From Pseudoduganella flava (GTDB lineage: Bacteria > Pseudomonadota > Gammaproteobacteria > Burkholderiales > Burkholderiaceae_D): a stretch of 64,000 bases of DNA. Shown piece after piece: positions 23,421 to 32,240 of this stretch (the first letter of the stretch is position 1; each line of letters starts with the position of its first letter). The notes under the pieces were generated by a model. It made no database searches, was not told the DNA's origin, and saw only the letters and a program-made list of their open reading frames with translations. A program made the position numbers and the translations under genes. The stretch spans positions 1 through 64,000 of the forward strand of contig NZ_VLKW01000013.1 of assembly GCF_007830495.1 (NCBI RefSeq), read 5' to 3'.

Positions 23421-25319
23421 TCAAGCCGGGGACGTGGCTTCGGGCGCGGACGTCCACGCCAGCGTTCCCTGCGCCGCATGCACCACGGGCGCGTGGCTCC
23501 ACGAGCCGGCACGCAGCTTCGCCTTGACGTCTTTCGGCGCCAGGTCGTGCGGCGGCCCGGCGTCCGGCTGGAACACCATCGTGCGCAGCATCGTGTCGCC
23601 GGACAGCATCTTGACCTTGCACGTCGAGACGCCGGCGATTTCCGTGCGGCGGGTGCGCAGCAGCGCCACCTGCTCGGCCATCTTGTCGTGCTGCGCCTGC
23701 GCTTCCTTGCCGGCCAGCGACAGCTTGGCGACATCTTTCAGCGCCGGGCCCACCTGCTCGGCCATCTTGTGGAAGCGCGGCAGCTGCTCGGCCGTCAATG
23801 TCAGCTCGCGCTTGCGCACGCGGGTCGCCAGGGTCAGGTAGCTGCGCACGTCCTGGCGGGTGGTGATCGCGTCGATCGCCGCCTTGTGCCGCTCGGCCGC
23901 GGCGGCGCCGGCGGCCGCGCGCGCCAGGCTGTCGGCGATCGCGTCGTCGTAGCGCGTGGTATCCGGCACCAGCGCGAACAGCAGCATCTCGCTCTGCTTG
24001 CGCGGGCCGGCGTAGTCGATCGCGATGCGCCGCGCCGCGATCGCGCAGCCGGTCGCGTTGCCGATCACCACCTCGTCGGCGATGATCTCGCAGTTGGTGG
24101 CTTCCCGTATCGTCACCTTCGAGCCCGTGATCACGCAGCTTTGCGCCTGGCGGATCGTGACTTCGCCCTGCTTCGTCTGCACGACGGCATTCGCGGCCAC
24201 GCCGCCGATGCGGATCGGGCCGTTTACGTTGGCGGCGCTGCCACCCATCAGGTTGCGCTTCAGGTGCACACTGCCGCCGCGCGAAGCGATGTTGCCGAAT
24301 ACGTCGCCATGGATCGTGATGTTGCCGCCTTCGACGACGCGGTTTTCCTGCACCTCGCCGAATTCCTCGTACTCGCCGGTCAGCTGCAGATTGCCCGTCG
24401 TGCGCACGCTGACGCCTTCGCGGCTGACGATCTTCGGGCCGATCGACAGGCGCTGCGTCTTGCCGTCCACGTTGATGAAGCCTTCGACGGCGGCGATCAG
24501 GTAGTCGTACCCGTCCAGGTGCTCGATCACGGTGCCCTGCCCCGCGACGCGGGTCAGCTCCAGGTCCTTGCCGGCCGGCGCTTCGATCGGAATGCCGGAC
24601 AGCTCGAAGCCGCGGCTGCCCTCGGAGCGCGGCTCCTTGCGCAGCAGGCGCACGCGCGCCTTCACTTGCGGGAAGCGGTTCTGGAACGTGTGCAGGTCGA
24701 AGCGGCCGTTGGCCAGCTCGCGCGGCGCGTTGGAGCGGTGCAGGTCGTCCGACACCTCGACGATCGCCGCATCGCGCCCCGGCACGGGGTCAAGCCGGCG
24801 GGCGACGACGCGCCGCGCCGGCTTGCCGCTGGCGATCGCGTCGCGCACGGCGGCGGCGTCGATGCCGAAGCGGATCCCCTTGATCCACATGTCGGCGACG
24901 AATTCGTCGAACTTCAGCGTGGCCGGCTGCGGCTCGCCTTCGCCCGTGTCCAGGAACACGGGCTCGAAGAAGTAGTCGGCTTCGCCGGCGATGATCTTGA
25001 CGGACTTGTACAGCGCCCGGCGGGCGGAGACGAACGGCACGATCGCGTCCGCGAAGCGCACCAGCGGCTGCTCGCGCTGCGCCTCGGGCAGCTCCGGCCC
25101 GGCGCCGAACAGCATGCGCAGGAACACGCCGTAGTCGAGCCCGGCGAAGCAGGAGCCGGACAGGAACACGTGCCCCACCGCGGCCTGCGCGTCGACAGGC
25201 GCAACGCCGGCCACCAGCCAGACGCCGTCGTCACGCGGGACGACAGCCGGCTGCGGCGCGAGCGCCGGCGATGGCACTGTGGCGGCCGGTAAGTCGTCCG
25301 GCACGGCGTCGGTTTGCAC
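23421..25319 (-). CDS. FapA/DUF342-family polymer-forming protein
   Basis: A 632-residue FapA-family protein. The N-terminal alpha/beta region (about 95-260) precedes a long right-handed beta-helix-like core (about 265-440) with short repeats such as GPIRIGGVAANAVVQTKQGE and REATNCEIIADEVVIGNATG. A coiled-coil tail follows (about 455-560). Family members are linked to flagellar assembly or signalling, but here no flagellar genes adjoin it. The start is ATG 25319. Its 3' end is three bases from the CoA-transferase stop (convergent). Confidence 0.8.
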   Translation of the reverse strand: MQTDAVPDDLPAATVPSPALAPQPAVVPRDDGVWLVAGVAPVDAQAAVGHVFLSGSCFAGLDYGVFLRMLFGAGPELPEAQREQPLVRFADAIVPFVSARRALYKSVKIIAGEADYFFEPVFLDTGEGEPQPATLKFDEFVADMWIKGIRFGIDAAAVRDAIASGKPARRVVARRLDPVPGRDAAIVEVSDDLHRSNAPRELANGRFDLHTFQNRFPQVKARVRLLRKEPRSEGSRGFELSGIPIEAPAGKDLELTRVAGQGTVIEHLDGYDYLIAAVEGFINVDGKTQRLSIGPKIVSREGVSVRTTGNLQLTGEYEEFGEVQENRVVEGGNITIHGDVFGNIASRGGSVHLKRNLMGGSAANVNGPIRIGGVAANAVVQTKQGEVTIRQAQSCVITGSKVTIREATNCEIIADEVVIGNATGCAIAARRIAIDYAGPRKQSEMLLFALVPDTTRYDDAIADSLARAAAGAAAAERHKAAIDAITTRQDVRSYLTLATRVRKRELTLTAEQLPRFHKMAEQVGPALKDVAKLSLAGKEAQAQHDKMAEQVALLRTRRTEIAGVSTCKVKMLSGDTMLRTMVFQPDAGPPHDLAPKDVKAKLRAGSWSHAPVVHAAQGTLAWTSAPEATSPA

Positions 25320-25441
25320 GAGATTCCCCCAATATTGCCCGGCATCAATGTCAAGAATGGTGCCGTTAATTTATAAGTTTTTTTCTAGGGTAACATGACG
25401 CCAGCACAAACGTTGGTGCGAAATTGTCGCCAAAACGCACA

Positions 25442-25463
25442 ACGGGCCGGAAAACCGGCCCGT
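25442..25463 (-). terminator. Hairpin downstream of the small secreted protein gene
   Basis: ACGGGCCGG-AAAA-CCGGCCCGT forms a nine-base perfect stem. It lies 21 bases after the stop of the gene at 25484-25867 (minus strand). After it on the minus strand comes TGTGCGTTTTGG, a weak T-run. The remainder of 25320-25483 shows no gene and should hold the promoter of the FapA gene. Confidence 0.7.
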
Positions 25464-25483
25464 CTGGGATGCAGCGGCGGCGC

Positions 25484-25867
25484 TCAGCGGCGCGGTGTCA
25501 CCGAATACACTTCCTGGCTCGCCTCGTTGATCTGGCGGCGCAGGTCGCGGCGCTCGTCCGGCGTCATGCGGCTCATGCGGCGCGTCATTTCGGCGTTGTT
25601 GGCGTTTTCCTGCATGATGCGGCGCTGCTCCTCGGCGCGCGCTTCGAAGCTGCGGGGATCGGCCGCGTCGCCCCAGCGGCTGTCGCGAAAATCGCGGCGC
25701 TGCTGCGATTGCTGGCCGCGGTCGTCGCGGCGACCTGGACCGTCGTTCGGCCCGGCCACGGCGGCGGACATCGCCACCACGCCGCCCAAGGCAAGCGCCA
25801 GTGCGCCGGCCAAGGCGCGGACGCGATACGCGCCTGCCCTGCTCCGTTCCTGTGCCTGCTTGCTCAT
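25484..25867 (-). CDS. Small secreted or periplasmic protein, uncharacterised
   Basis: A 127-residue protein. Residues 1-38 form a signal peptide (VRALAGALALALGGVVAMSA, cleavage near AVAG). The mature part is very polar, rich in R, D, E and Q, with a helical C-terminal segment (MTRRMSRMTPDERRDLRRQI) reminiscent of small envelope-stress proteins, though I do not recognise a family. The start is ATG 25867 (MSKQAQERSR); ATG 25966 is in frame but gives an implausible leader. It is divergent from ompR, 183 bases away. Confidence 0.65.
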   Translation of the reverse strand: MSKQAQERSRAGAYRVRALAGALALALGGVVAMSAAVAGPNDGPGRRDDRGQQSQQRRDFRDSRWGDAADPRSFEARAEEQRRIMQENANNAEMTRRMSRMTPDERRDLRRQINEASQEVYSVTPRR

Positions 25868-26050
25868 CCGTGTCCTCGTGTCGTGTCTGGTAAGCTCTAC
25901 CCGATGGTCAAAGTGTATGCCCCTTTCCCAGCGCGCATAAGGGTGTTTGGGTAAAGTATGTAACACTTTGTAATGGGTGCGTCTTCGCGCGCCTTGTCAC
26001 GCGTTAAGACGTTACCATAGCAACATGCTTCTGACAATTCCGACAGCACT

Positions 26051-26836
26051 ATGACAACGAACCCGACTGATTCCGGCAACACTCAGGCCACCACATCCAC
26101 CGCCGCGAACCATGGCGGCCACCAGGCCAAGATCATGGTGGTGGACGACGACGTCCGCCTGCGCGACCTGCTGCGCCGCTACCTCACCGAACAGGGCTTC
26201 AACGTGTTCACGGCCGAAAACGCGACGGCGATGAACAAGCTGTGGCTGCGCGAACGCTACGACCTGCTGGTGCTGGACCTGATGCTGCCCGGCGAGGACG
26301 GCCTGTCGATCTGCCGCCGCCTGCGCGGTGCCGGCGACCAGACCCCGATCATCATGCTGACGGCGAAGGGCGAGGACGTGGACCGCATCGTCGGTCTCGA
26401 GATGGGTGCCGACGACTACCTGCCGAAGCCGTTCAACCCGCGCGAACTGGTGGCCCGCATCGGCGCCGTGCTGCGCCGCAAGGCCCCGGACGAGATCCCC
26501 GGCGCGCCGTCGGAAACCCCGCAGACGTTTGAATTCGGCCAGTTCGTGCTCGACCTGGGCACCCGCACCCTGAAGAAGAACGGCGAGACGGTGCCGCTGA
26601 CGACAGGCGAATTCTCGGTACTGAAAGTATTCGCCCGCCATGCGCGCCAGCCGCTGTCGCGCGAGAAGCTGATGGAGCTGGCGCGCGGCCGCGAGTACGA
26701 AGTGTTCGACCGCTCACTGGACGTGCAGATCTCGCGCCTGCGCAAGCTGATCGAGCCAGATCCTTCCAGCCCGCTGTACATCCAGACGGTCTGGGGCCTG
26801 GGCTATGTGTTCATTCCGGAGGGCCAGCCACGCTGA
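26051..26836 (+). CDS. ompR: Two-component response regulator OmpR
   Basis: A 261-residue response regulator. The receiver domain spans about 27-140, with acidic pocket VDDD (31-34), phosphoacceptor D76 (LVLDLMLPGEDG) and K in PKPFNPRELVARI. The winged-helix Trans_reg_C domain is at about 165-255 (FDRSLDVQISRLRKLIE, TVWGLGYVF). It has an unusual N-terminal extension of about 25 polar residues rich in T, N and S. The start is ATG 26051. envZ follows 13 bases downstream. Confidence 0.93.
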   Translation: MTTNPTDSGNTQATTSTAANHGGHQAKIMVVDDDVRLRDLLRRYLTEQGFNVFTAENATAMNKLWLRERYDLLVLDLMLPGEDGLSICRRLRGAGDQTPIIMLTAKGEDVDRIVGLEMGADDYLPKPFNPRELVARIGAVLRRKAPDEIPGAPSETPQTFEFGQFVLDLGTRTLKKNGETVPLTTGEFSVLKVFARHARQPLSREKLMELARGREYEVFDRSLDVQISRLRKLIEPDPSSPLYIQTVWGLGYVFIPEGQPR

Positions 26837-26849
26837 TGCGTGACGCCGC

Positions 26850-28202
26850 ATGAGGTTCCGCCGCCCCACCCTGGCGCGCCTGAAGAGTGGCCTCTTCTGG
26901 CGCACGTTCCTGTTGCTCGGTGTGCTGACGACGCTGTCGATGGCGTCCTGGGTCGGCATGATCAGCTTCGTCCAGCGCGAACCGCAGGCGCAGCAGCTGG
27001 CCGCCCAGGTCATCTCCGTCGTGACGATCACCCGCGCGGCGCTGACGCACTCGGCGCCCGAGCTGCGCACCGAGCTGCTGTTCGAACTGGTGTCGAACGA
27101 AGGCATCCGCGTCTTCCTGCTCGAGGAAAACGACGAGATCGACCCGCCGCCGGACAACGCCCTGATGCCGGACGTCGAGCGCCTCGTCAAGGCCAAGCTG
27201 GGTGCGGACACCCGCTTTTCGGCCCGCGTGAACGGCATGCGCGGCTTCTGGGTCAGTTTCAAGATCGACGACGACCAGTACTGGCTGATGCTCGAACGCG
27301 AGCGCATCCCATGGCTGACGGGCATCCAGTGGATCGGCTGGGCGGCCGTCGTGTCGCTCGTGTCGCTGCTCGGTGCCGCGGCGATCTCCAGCCTCGTCAA
27401 CGCGCCGCTGCGCCGGCTGACGGCGGCCGCGCGGGCAATCGCCCAGGGGCGCCGGCCCGAGCCGCTGCCCGAGAAGGGGCCGCAGGAAATCAGGCAGGCG
27501 AACCGCAGCTTCAACCAGATGGTGGACGACCTGCAGCAAGTCGAGTCGGACCGCGCCGTGATCCTGGCCGGCATCTCGCACGACCTGCGCACGCCGCTGA
27601 CGCGCATGCAGCTCGAGGTGGAGATGGCCGACCTGACGCCCGATGCGCGCGACGGCATGAAGTCCGACCTGGCCCAGATGGACGCGATCATCGCCCAGTT
27701 CCTCGACTACGCGAAGCCGACGGAAACGTCCAGCTTCGTCAACGTGGACGTATCGGCGATGCTCGACGAAGTGGCGCACGAGGTGTCGCGGCTGCCGGAC
27801 GTGAAGGTGGTCACCGACATCGCCGACGGCGCCCACGTGCGCGGCAACGGCACCGACCTGAAGCGCGTGTTCCACAACCTGATCGAGAACGCCCGGCGCT
27901 ACGGCAAGACGCCGGGCACGGACCTGGCAGAGATCGACATCCGCTGCACCGTGAAAGGCATGCACACGGCCAAGCGCGTCGTCATCGAAGTGCAGGACCA
28001 TGGCGTGGGCGTGCCGCCGGAACGGATGACGGAACTGCTGAAGCCGTTCACGCGGCTGGACACGGCACGCAGCCAGGCCAACGGCGCGGGCCTGGGCCTG
28101 GCGATCGTCGAGCGCGTGCTGCAACGGCACGGCGCCGAGCTCCAGCTCGGCAACCGCGACGGCGGCGGCCTGCTGATCCAGATTTCGCTGGAAGCCATCT
28201 AG
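26850..28202 (+). CDS. envZ: Osmosensory histidine kinase EnvZ
   Basis: A 450-residue sensor kinase. It has two membrane segments (about 16-40 and 157-182) around a periplasmic domain, then a HAMP domain (183-235), HisKA with phospho-acceptor H244 (GISHDLRTPLTRMQ), and HATPase with N box NLIENARRYGK and DHGVGVPPERM. EnvZ phosphorylates OmpR. Length and layout match the family; the pair would control porins and envelope genes. The 3' end is 70 bases before the next gene. Confidence 0.93.
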   Translation: MRFRRPTLARLKSGLFWRTFLLLGVLTTLSMASWVGMISFVQREPQAQQLAAQVISVVTITRAALTHSAPELRTELLFELVSNEGIRVFLLEENDEIDPPPDNALMPDVERLVKAKLGADTRFSARVNGMRGFWVSFKIDDDQYWLMLERERIPWLTGIQWIGWAAVVSLVSLLGAAAISSLVNAPLRRLTAAARAIAQGRRPEPLPEKGPQEIRQANRSFNQMVDDLQQVESDRAVILAGISHDLRTPLTRMQLEVEMADLTPDARDGMKSDLAQMDAIIAQFLDYAKPTETSSFVNVDVSAMLDEVAHEVSRLPDVKVVTDIADGAHVRGNGTDLKRVFHNLIENARRYGKTPGTDLAEIDIRCTVKGMHTAKRVVIEVQDHGVGVPPERMTELLKPFTRLDTARSQANGAGLGLAIVERVLQRHGAELQLGNRDGGGLLIQISLEAI

Positions 28203-28206
28203 GCTA

Positions 28207-28223
28207 CTGACAGGATCTGTCAG
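28207..28223. promoter_or_regulatory. Inverted repeat CTGACAG-GAT-CTGTCAG before the VOC/ECF42 cluster
   Basis: A perfect seven-base inverted repeat with a three-base loop, five bases after the envZ stop and 49 bases before the first VOC start. It is followed by no T-tract, so an operator or promoter element is more likely than a terminator. The 3' arm (TGTCAG) could serve as a -35 box for an ECF sigma factor (inference). Confidence 0.5.
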
Positions 28224-28271
28224 CACGCGCGCCTACCATGGTTGTCCCTCACTTATCCGAAGGAGACAACC

Positions 28272-28733
28272 ATGAACGAAGTAAAGAAAATCCCTGAAGG
28301 CATGCACACCGTGACCCCGCACCTCGTCTGCCGCAATGCCGCCGACGCGATCGAGTTCTACAAGAAGGCGTTCGGCGCCGTCGAGCTGGGCCGCATGCCC
28401 GACCCCGCCGGCAGCGGCAAGCTGATGCACGCGATGATCCGCATCGGCGACTCCCCCATCATGATGATGGACGAATACCCGGGCTGCACCGGTCCGCAGG
28501 ATCTGGCCGCCTCGCCAGTCACGCTGCACCTGTATGTCGAGGACGTCGATGCGTCGTTCCGGCAAGCGGTGGCCGCCGGCGCCGAGTCGAAGGCGGAACC
28601 GGCCGACATGTTCTGGGGCGACCGCTACGGCGTCGTGCGGGACCCCTTCGGCCACTTCTGGTCGCTGGCGACGCACGTCCGTGATGTTTCCCCACAGGAA
28701 GCGATGGAAGCGGCAAAAAAACAATACCGTTGA
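28272..28733 (+). CDS. VOC-family protein (PhnB-like), copy 1
   Basis: A 153-residue VOC protein of the PhnB type. Motifs are VTPHLVCRNAADAIEFYKKA, GRMPDPAGSGKLMHAMIRIG and the C-terminal MFWGDRYGVVRDPFGHFWSL with the typical metal-site glutamate position replaced. The start is ATG 28272, after AAGGAGACAAC. A close paralogue follows at 28881. It is the first gene of a cluster that ends with an ECF42 sigma factor; such clusters are typical for ECF42. Confidence 0.85.
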   Translation: MNEVKKIPEGMHTVTPHLVCRNAADAIEFYKKAFGAVELGRMPDPAGSGKLMHAMIRIGDSPIMMMDEYPGCTGPQDLAASPVTLHLYVEDVDASFRQAVAAGAESKAEPADMFWGDRYGVVRDPFGHFWSLATHVRDVSPQEAMEAAKKQYR

Positions 28734-28880
28734 TGTAGGTCAAAACGGCCGCGGCGTGCGCGTCGCGGCCCCCTGCAAAAAAAATTTTCGCGTGCTTGTC
28801 GATCTGGCCTTGGCCCGTCCGTCGTGGGAGTATGGGAGCGCAGTTCCGCGCTTCCTCAACCACGATGAAGGAGATACGCC

Positions 28881-29366
28881 ATGAGCACCGTCAAAAAAAT
28901 CCCCGAAGGCATGCCCGCGATCGTGCCGCATCTCGTCTGCAGCGACGCGTCCGCCGCGATCGAGTTCTACAAGAAGGCGTTCGGCGCCGTCGAAGAAGTG
29001 CGCATGCCCGTGCCGGACGGCAGCGGCAAGCTGATGCACGCGATGGTCCGTATCGGCGGCGCCCCCGTGATGCTGGTCGACGAATTCCCCGAGTGGGGCA
29101 GCGTGGGGCCGCAGGGCAACTCGCCCGTCACCCTGCACCATTACGTCGAGGACATCGACACCGTGTTCAAGCGTGCCCTGGATGCCGGCGCCAAGGAAAA
29201 ACTGCCGGTGGCCGACATGTTCTGGGGCGACCGCTACGGCATCCTCGTCGACCCGTTCGGCCACAGCTGGTCGTTGGCCACGCACGTCCGCGATGTCAGC
29301 CCGGAAGAGGCGATGGAAGCGTCGAAAACGGCGATGGTCGGCTGCCCCGAAGCGGCCCAACAATAA
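28881..29366 (+). CDS. VOC-family protein (PhnB-like), copy 2
   Basis: A 161-residue paralogue of the preceding gene, with the same order of motifs (VPHLVCSDASAAIEFYKKAF, DMFWGDRYGILVDPFGHSWS) and extra C-terminal residues. This looks like a tandem duplication that has diverged. The start is ATG 28881, after AAGGAGATACGCC. The 147-base gap before it contains a GC-rich hairpin (GGCCGCG/CGCGGCC), an A-run and the string TGTCGA-N17-CGTC (28797-28823) that could be an ECF promoter. Confidence 0.85.
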   Translation: MSTVKKIPEGMPAIVPHLVCSDASAAIEFYKKAFGAVEEVRMPVPDGSGKLMHAMVRIGGAPVMLVDEFPEWGSVGPQGNSPVTLHHYVEDIDTVFKRALDAGAKEKLPVADMFWGDRYGILVDPFGHSWSLATHVRDVSPEEAMEASKTAMVGCPEAAQQ

Positions 29367-29381
29367 GAACGGGAGACCATC

Positions 29382-29804
29382 ATGCGTTTCATGATCATCG
29401 TAAAAGCCAATGCCGATTCCGAAGCGGGCAAGATGCCATCCACCGACCTGCTGGCGGCGATGGGCAAGTACAACGAACAGCTCGTCAATGCGGGCGTGCT
29501 GCTGGCCGGCGAAGGCCTGCACCCCAGCTCGAAGGGCGTGCGCATCCGCTTCCAGGGCAAGGACCGCAGCGTGATCGACGGCCCTTTCTCGGAAACGAAG
29601 GAACTCATTGCCGGCTTCTGGCTGATTCAGGTAAAGTCGCGCGACGAGGCGATCGAATGGGTCAAGCGGGCCCCGATGCCCGACGGCGACGAGATCGAGA
29701 TCCGCCAGGTGTTCGAGGCGGAAGACTTCGGCGCCGAATTCACGCCCGAGCTGCGCGAACAGGAGGAGCAGCTGCGCTCTCGGGTGGCCGCCAACGCGAC
29801 ATGA
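29382..29804 (+). CDS. YCII/DGPF-domain protein
   Basis: A 140-residue single YCII-domain protein with the defining motif DGPFSETKELIAGFWLIQVK (residues 66-85) and start MRFMIIVKANADSEAG. The C-terminal 20 residues are acidic and glutamine-rich. DGPF proteins are characteristic neighbours of ECF42 sigma factors and are probably their effectors; their chemistry is unknown. The start is ATG 29382, 15 bases after the VOC gene. Confidence 0.88.
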   Translation: MRFMIIVKANADSEAGKMPSTDLLAAMGKYNEQLVNAGVLLAGEGLHPSSKGVRIRFQGKDRSVIDGPFSETKELIAGFWLIQVKSRDEAIEWVKRAPMPDGDEIEIRQVFEAEDFGAEFTPELREQEEQLRSRVAANAT

Positions 29805-29828
29805 CCTGACCAACACGAGGAGGATGCA

Positions 29829-30506
29829 ATGGCTTTCATGGTGATACGGCGCGGCGACGCCAGCCTGGACGAGGCCGAGCAACTGGCACGCAGCGTGCCG
29901 GACGGACGCTGGTTGCATCCCTCCTCAGCGGCCCTGCGCATGACCAGGGCGGGCGATATCTGGCAGACGCAGGAAGGCCCGTTCCCCGCCGATGAAACCG
30001 TGGCCGGCTTCGCGATCGTCGATGCGCCGTCGCAGGAGGCGGCGCTCGCGTGGGCGCAAGGCTGGCCGACGGCGGATGCGGAAGGCAATGCCGTCCTCGA
30101 AGTGCGCGAGACGGGCTGCCCGGGCGGCTGCCATGGCGTCGACTCGCAATCGCCGGCGCACCTGACGCCGTACGCGGTGCTGATCCGCTCGTGCCCGAAG
30201 CTGGAAGCGGACATGATGCCGGCGCCCGGCGTCATCGAGCGGATGAACGCGCGCAACGCGGCCGACGCGCAAGCGGGCGTGCTTCTCGCGGGCGACGGAC
30301 TGAAGTCGACGGCGAAAGGCGCGCGCGTCAAGTTCAAGGGCGGCCGCGCCACGGTCGTCGATGGGCCGTTCACCGAGATCAAGGAACTGATCGCCGGCTT
30401 CTGGCTGATCCAGGCCGCCAGCCGTGACGAGGCCATTGCGTGGATCAAGAGCTATCCGTTCCCGTGGCCGGACGCCGTACTGGAACTGCGTGAAGTGATC
30501 CGGTGA
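29829..30506 (+). CDS. Double YCII/DGPF-domain protein with a degenerate first domain
   Basis: A 225-residue protein with two YCII-like units. The C-terminal one (about 118-225) has the full motif DGPFTEIKELIAGFWLIQAA. The N-terminal one (about 1-95) keeps the frame (WLHPSSAALRM, then QTQEGPFPADETVAGFAIVD) but has EGPF in place of DGPF. A cysteine-containing linker (ETGCPGGCHG) joins them. Its stop overlaps the sigma-factor GTG start by four bases, so translation is coupled. Confidence 0.85.
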   Translation: MAFMVIRRGDASLDEAEQLARSVPDGRWLHPSSAALRMTRAGDIWQTQEGPFPADETVAGFAIVDAPSQEAALAWAQGWPTADAEGNAVLEVRETGCPGGCHGVDSQSPAHLTPYAVLIRSCPKLEADMMPAPGVIERMNARNAADAQAGVLLAGDGLKSTAKGARVKFKGGRATVVDGPFTEIKELIAGFWLIQAASRDEAIAWIKSYPFPWPDAVLELREVIR

Positions 30507-31798
30507 CGGCACACGTCCACCGCGCCGTCGAAGCTGTCTGGCGCATCGAATCGGCCCGCATCATCGCCGCGCTGACGCGGATGCTGCGCGACGTCGGCCT
30601 GGCCGAGGAAATGGCGCAGGAAGCGCTGGTCGCCGCGCTGGAGACGTGGCCGGCCGCATTTCCCGAAACCGGCATGCCGGACCGCCCGGCCGCCTGGCTG
30701 ATGGCCACCGCGAAGAACCGCGCGCTGGACCACCTGCGCCACCGCAAGCTGGCGCACGACAAGGAACCGGAACTCACCTACGAAATCGAAAGCCTGCTGG
30801 AAGACGCGGCGCCCGACCTGGAGCGGGCACTGGAAAACCGCATCGGCGACGATCTGCTGCGCCTCGTCTTCATCGCCTGCCACCCGGTGCTGCCGACCGA
30901 GGGCCGCGTCGCCCTCACGTTGCGGCTGCTGGGCGGCCTGACGACGGACGAGATCGCGCGCGCCTTCCTCGTGCCGGAACCGACCGTGGCGCAGCGCATC
31001 GTGCGTGCCAAGCGCACGCTGGCGGAAGCGAAGGTGCCGTTCGAGGTGCCCACCGGGCACGAGCTCGTGCAGCGGCTGTCGTCCGTGCTGCAGGTGATCT
31101 ACCTGATCTACAACGAAGGCTATTCGGCGAGCGCCGGCAGCGACTGGATGCGCCCGGCGCTGGCCGACGAGGCGCTGCGGCTCGGCCGCATCCTGGCCGA
31201 ACTGGTGCCGCGCGAACCGGAGGTGCATGGGCTGGTGGCGCTGATGGAAATCCAGTCGTCGCGCGCCCGCGCCCGCGTGGGCCCGGGCGGCGCGCCGGTG
31301 CTGCTGCTGGACCAGGACCGCGCGAAGTGGGATCAGCTGCTGATCCGCCGCGGCCTGGCGGCGCTGGAGCGCGCCAGCCAGCTGGGCCGGACATTGGGGC
31401 CATACGGCTTGCAGGCGGCAATCGCGGCCTGCCACGCCCGCGCCCGCACGGCGGCCGACACGGACTGGGAACGCATCGCCGCGCTGTACGACGGCCTGGC
31501 GCAGCTGGCGCCGTCGCCCGTCGTGGAACTGAACCGCGCGGTGGCGCTGGCGATGGCGTTCGGCCCGGCCGCCGGCCTGGAGGTGGTGGACGCATTGCAG
31601 GACGAACCGGCGCTGCGCCACTACCACCTGCTGCCCAGCGTCCGGGGCGATCTGCTGTTCAAGCTGGGCCGGCTGGACGAGGCCCGTACCGAGTTTTTAC
31701 GGGCGGCGGAGATGACGCAGAACGAACGGGAACGCACGCTGCTACTGGGGCGGGCGGAGGGATGTGTACCGGCCGCGCAGCTGGGCCAGGGACGCTGA
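30503..31798 (+). CDS. ECF42-type RNA polymerase sigma factor with C-terminal extension
   Basis: A 431-residue sigma factor. Region 2 is at about 20-85 (RMLRDVGLAEEMAQEALVAA, PAAWLMATAKNRALDHLR) and region 4 at about 135-180 (LTLRLLGGLTTDEIARAFLV). A long C-terminal part (about 185-420) has helical TPR-like repeats, including VIYLIYNEGYSAS and a final LGRLDEARTEF. This layout and the DGPF genes upstream are the marks of ECF42, which has no anti-sigma gene; the extension is thought to control activity. The start is GTG 30503, overlapping the preceding stop. Confidence 0.9.
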   Translation: MTAHVHRAVEAVWRIESARIIAALTRMLRDVGLAEEMAQEALVAALETWPAAFPETGMPDRPAAWLMATAKNRALDHLRHRKLAHDKEPELTYEIESLLEDAAPDLERALENRIGDDLLRLVFIACHPVLPTEGRVALTLRLLGGLTTDEIARAFLVPEPTVAQRIVRAKRTLAEAKVPFEVPTGHELVQRLSSVLQVIYLIYNEGYSASAGSDWMRPALADEALRLGRILAELVPREPEVHGLVALMEIQSSRARARVGPGGAPVLLLDQDRAKWDQLLIRRGLAALERASQLGRTLGPYGLQAAIAACHARARTAADTDWERIAALYDGLAQLAPSPVVELNRAVALAMAFGPAAGLEVVDALQDEPALRHYHLLPSVRGDLLFKLGRLDEARTEFLRAAEMTQNERERTLLLGRAEGCVPAAQLGQGR

Positions 31799-31814
31799 GG
31801 ACCGCTGAGATGAG

Positions 31815-32228
31815 CTAAGGCAGCTCGCGCGTGCCTTCGCCGCGGGTACGCACGTAGCGCGGCAGCGTGTCGGCCAGCTGCAGCCAGCGCACGTGGCTCT
31901 GCATGAACGTGTGGTCGCCGGGCGAGATCATTTCGGGATCGTCCAGGCTGCTTGTCGTGACGTCGACCTCGTTCGGCGAGCGCTCATCCTCGAACGTCAA
32001 CTGGGTGCCGCAGGCGGTGCAGAAGCCGCGCCGGCAGCCCGGGCTGGAGTGGTAGTAGGACGGCGTGCCGGACGTGAAGTGCAGGCCCGGCCCGGGCACG
32101 GAAAACCAGGCGACGGCGGGTGCGCCGCTGGCGCGGCGGCACATCGTGCAGTGGCACAGCGTGCTGTTGAACGGCTGGGCCGTGACGACGTAGCGCACGG
32201 CGCCGCAGAAACACCCTCCCTGGTGCAT
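31815..32228 (-). CDS. GFA-family (glutathione-dependent formaldehyde-activating/CENP-V) protein
   Basis: A 137-residue protein of the GFA fold with the zinc-binding cysteines in order: GGCFCGAVRY, LCHCTMCRR and GFCTACGTQL. Family members are only rarely confirmed formaldehyde-glutathione enzymes, so the substrate is open. The start is ATG 32228. It is convergent with the ECF42 gene, 16 bases between stops. Confidence 0.88.
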   Translation of the reverse strand: MHQGGCFCGAVRYVVTAQPFNSTLCHCTMCRRASGAPAVAWFSVPGPGLHFTSGTPSYYHSSPGCRRGFCTACGTQLTFEDERSPNEVDVTTSSLDDPEMISPGDHTFMQSHVRWLQLADTLPRYVRTRGEGTRELP

Positions 32229-32240
32229 CGCCCCTCCCCG

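Noticed and set aside
28747..28790. GC-rich stem followed by an A-run between the two VOC genes as a terminator
   Set aside because: On the plus strand the stem is followed by A residues, not T, and on the minus strand there is no gene to terminate.
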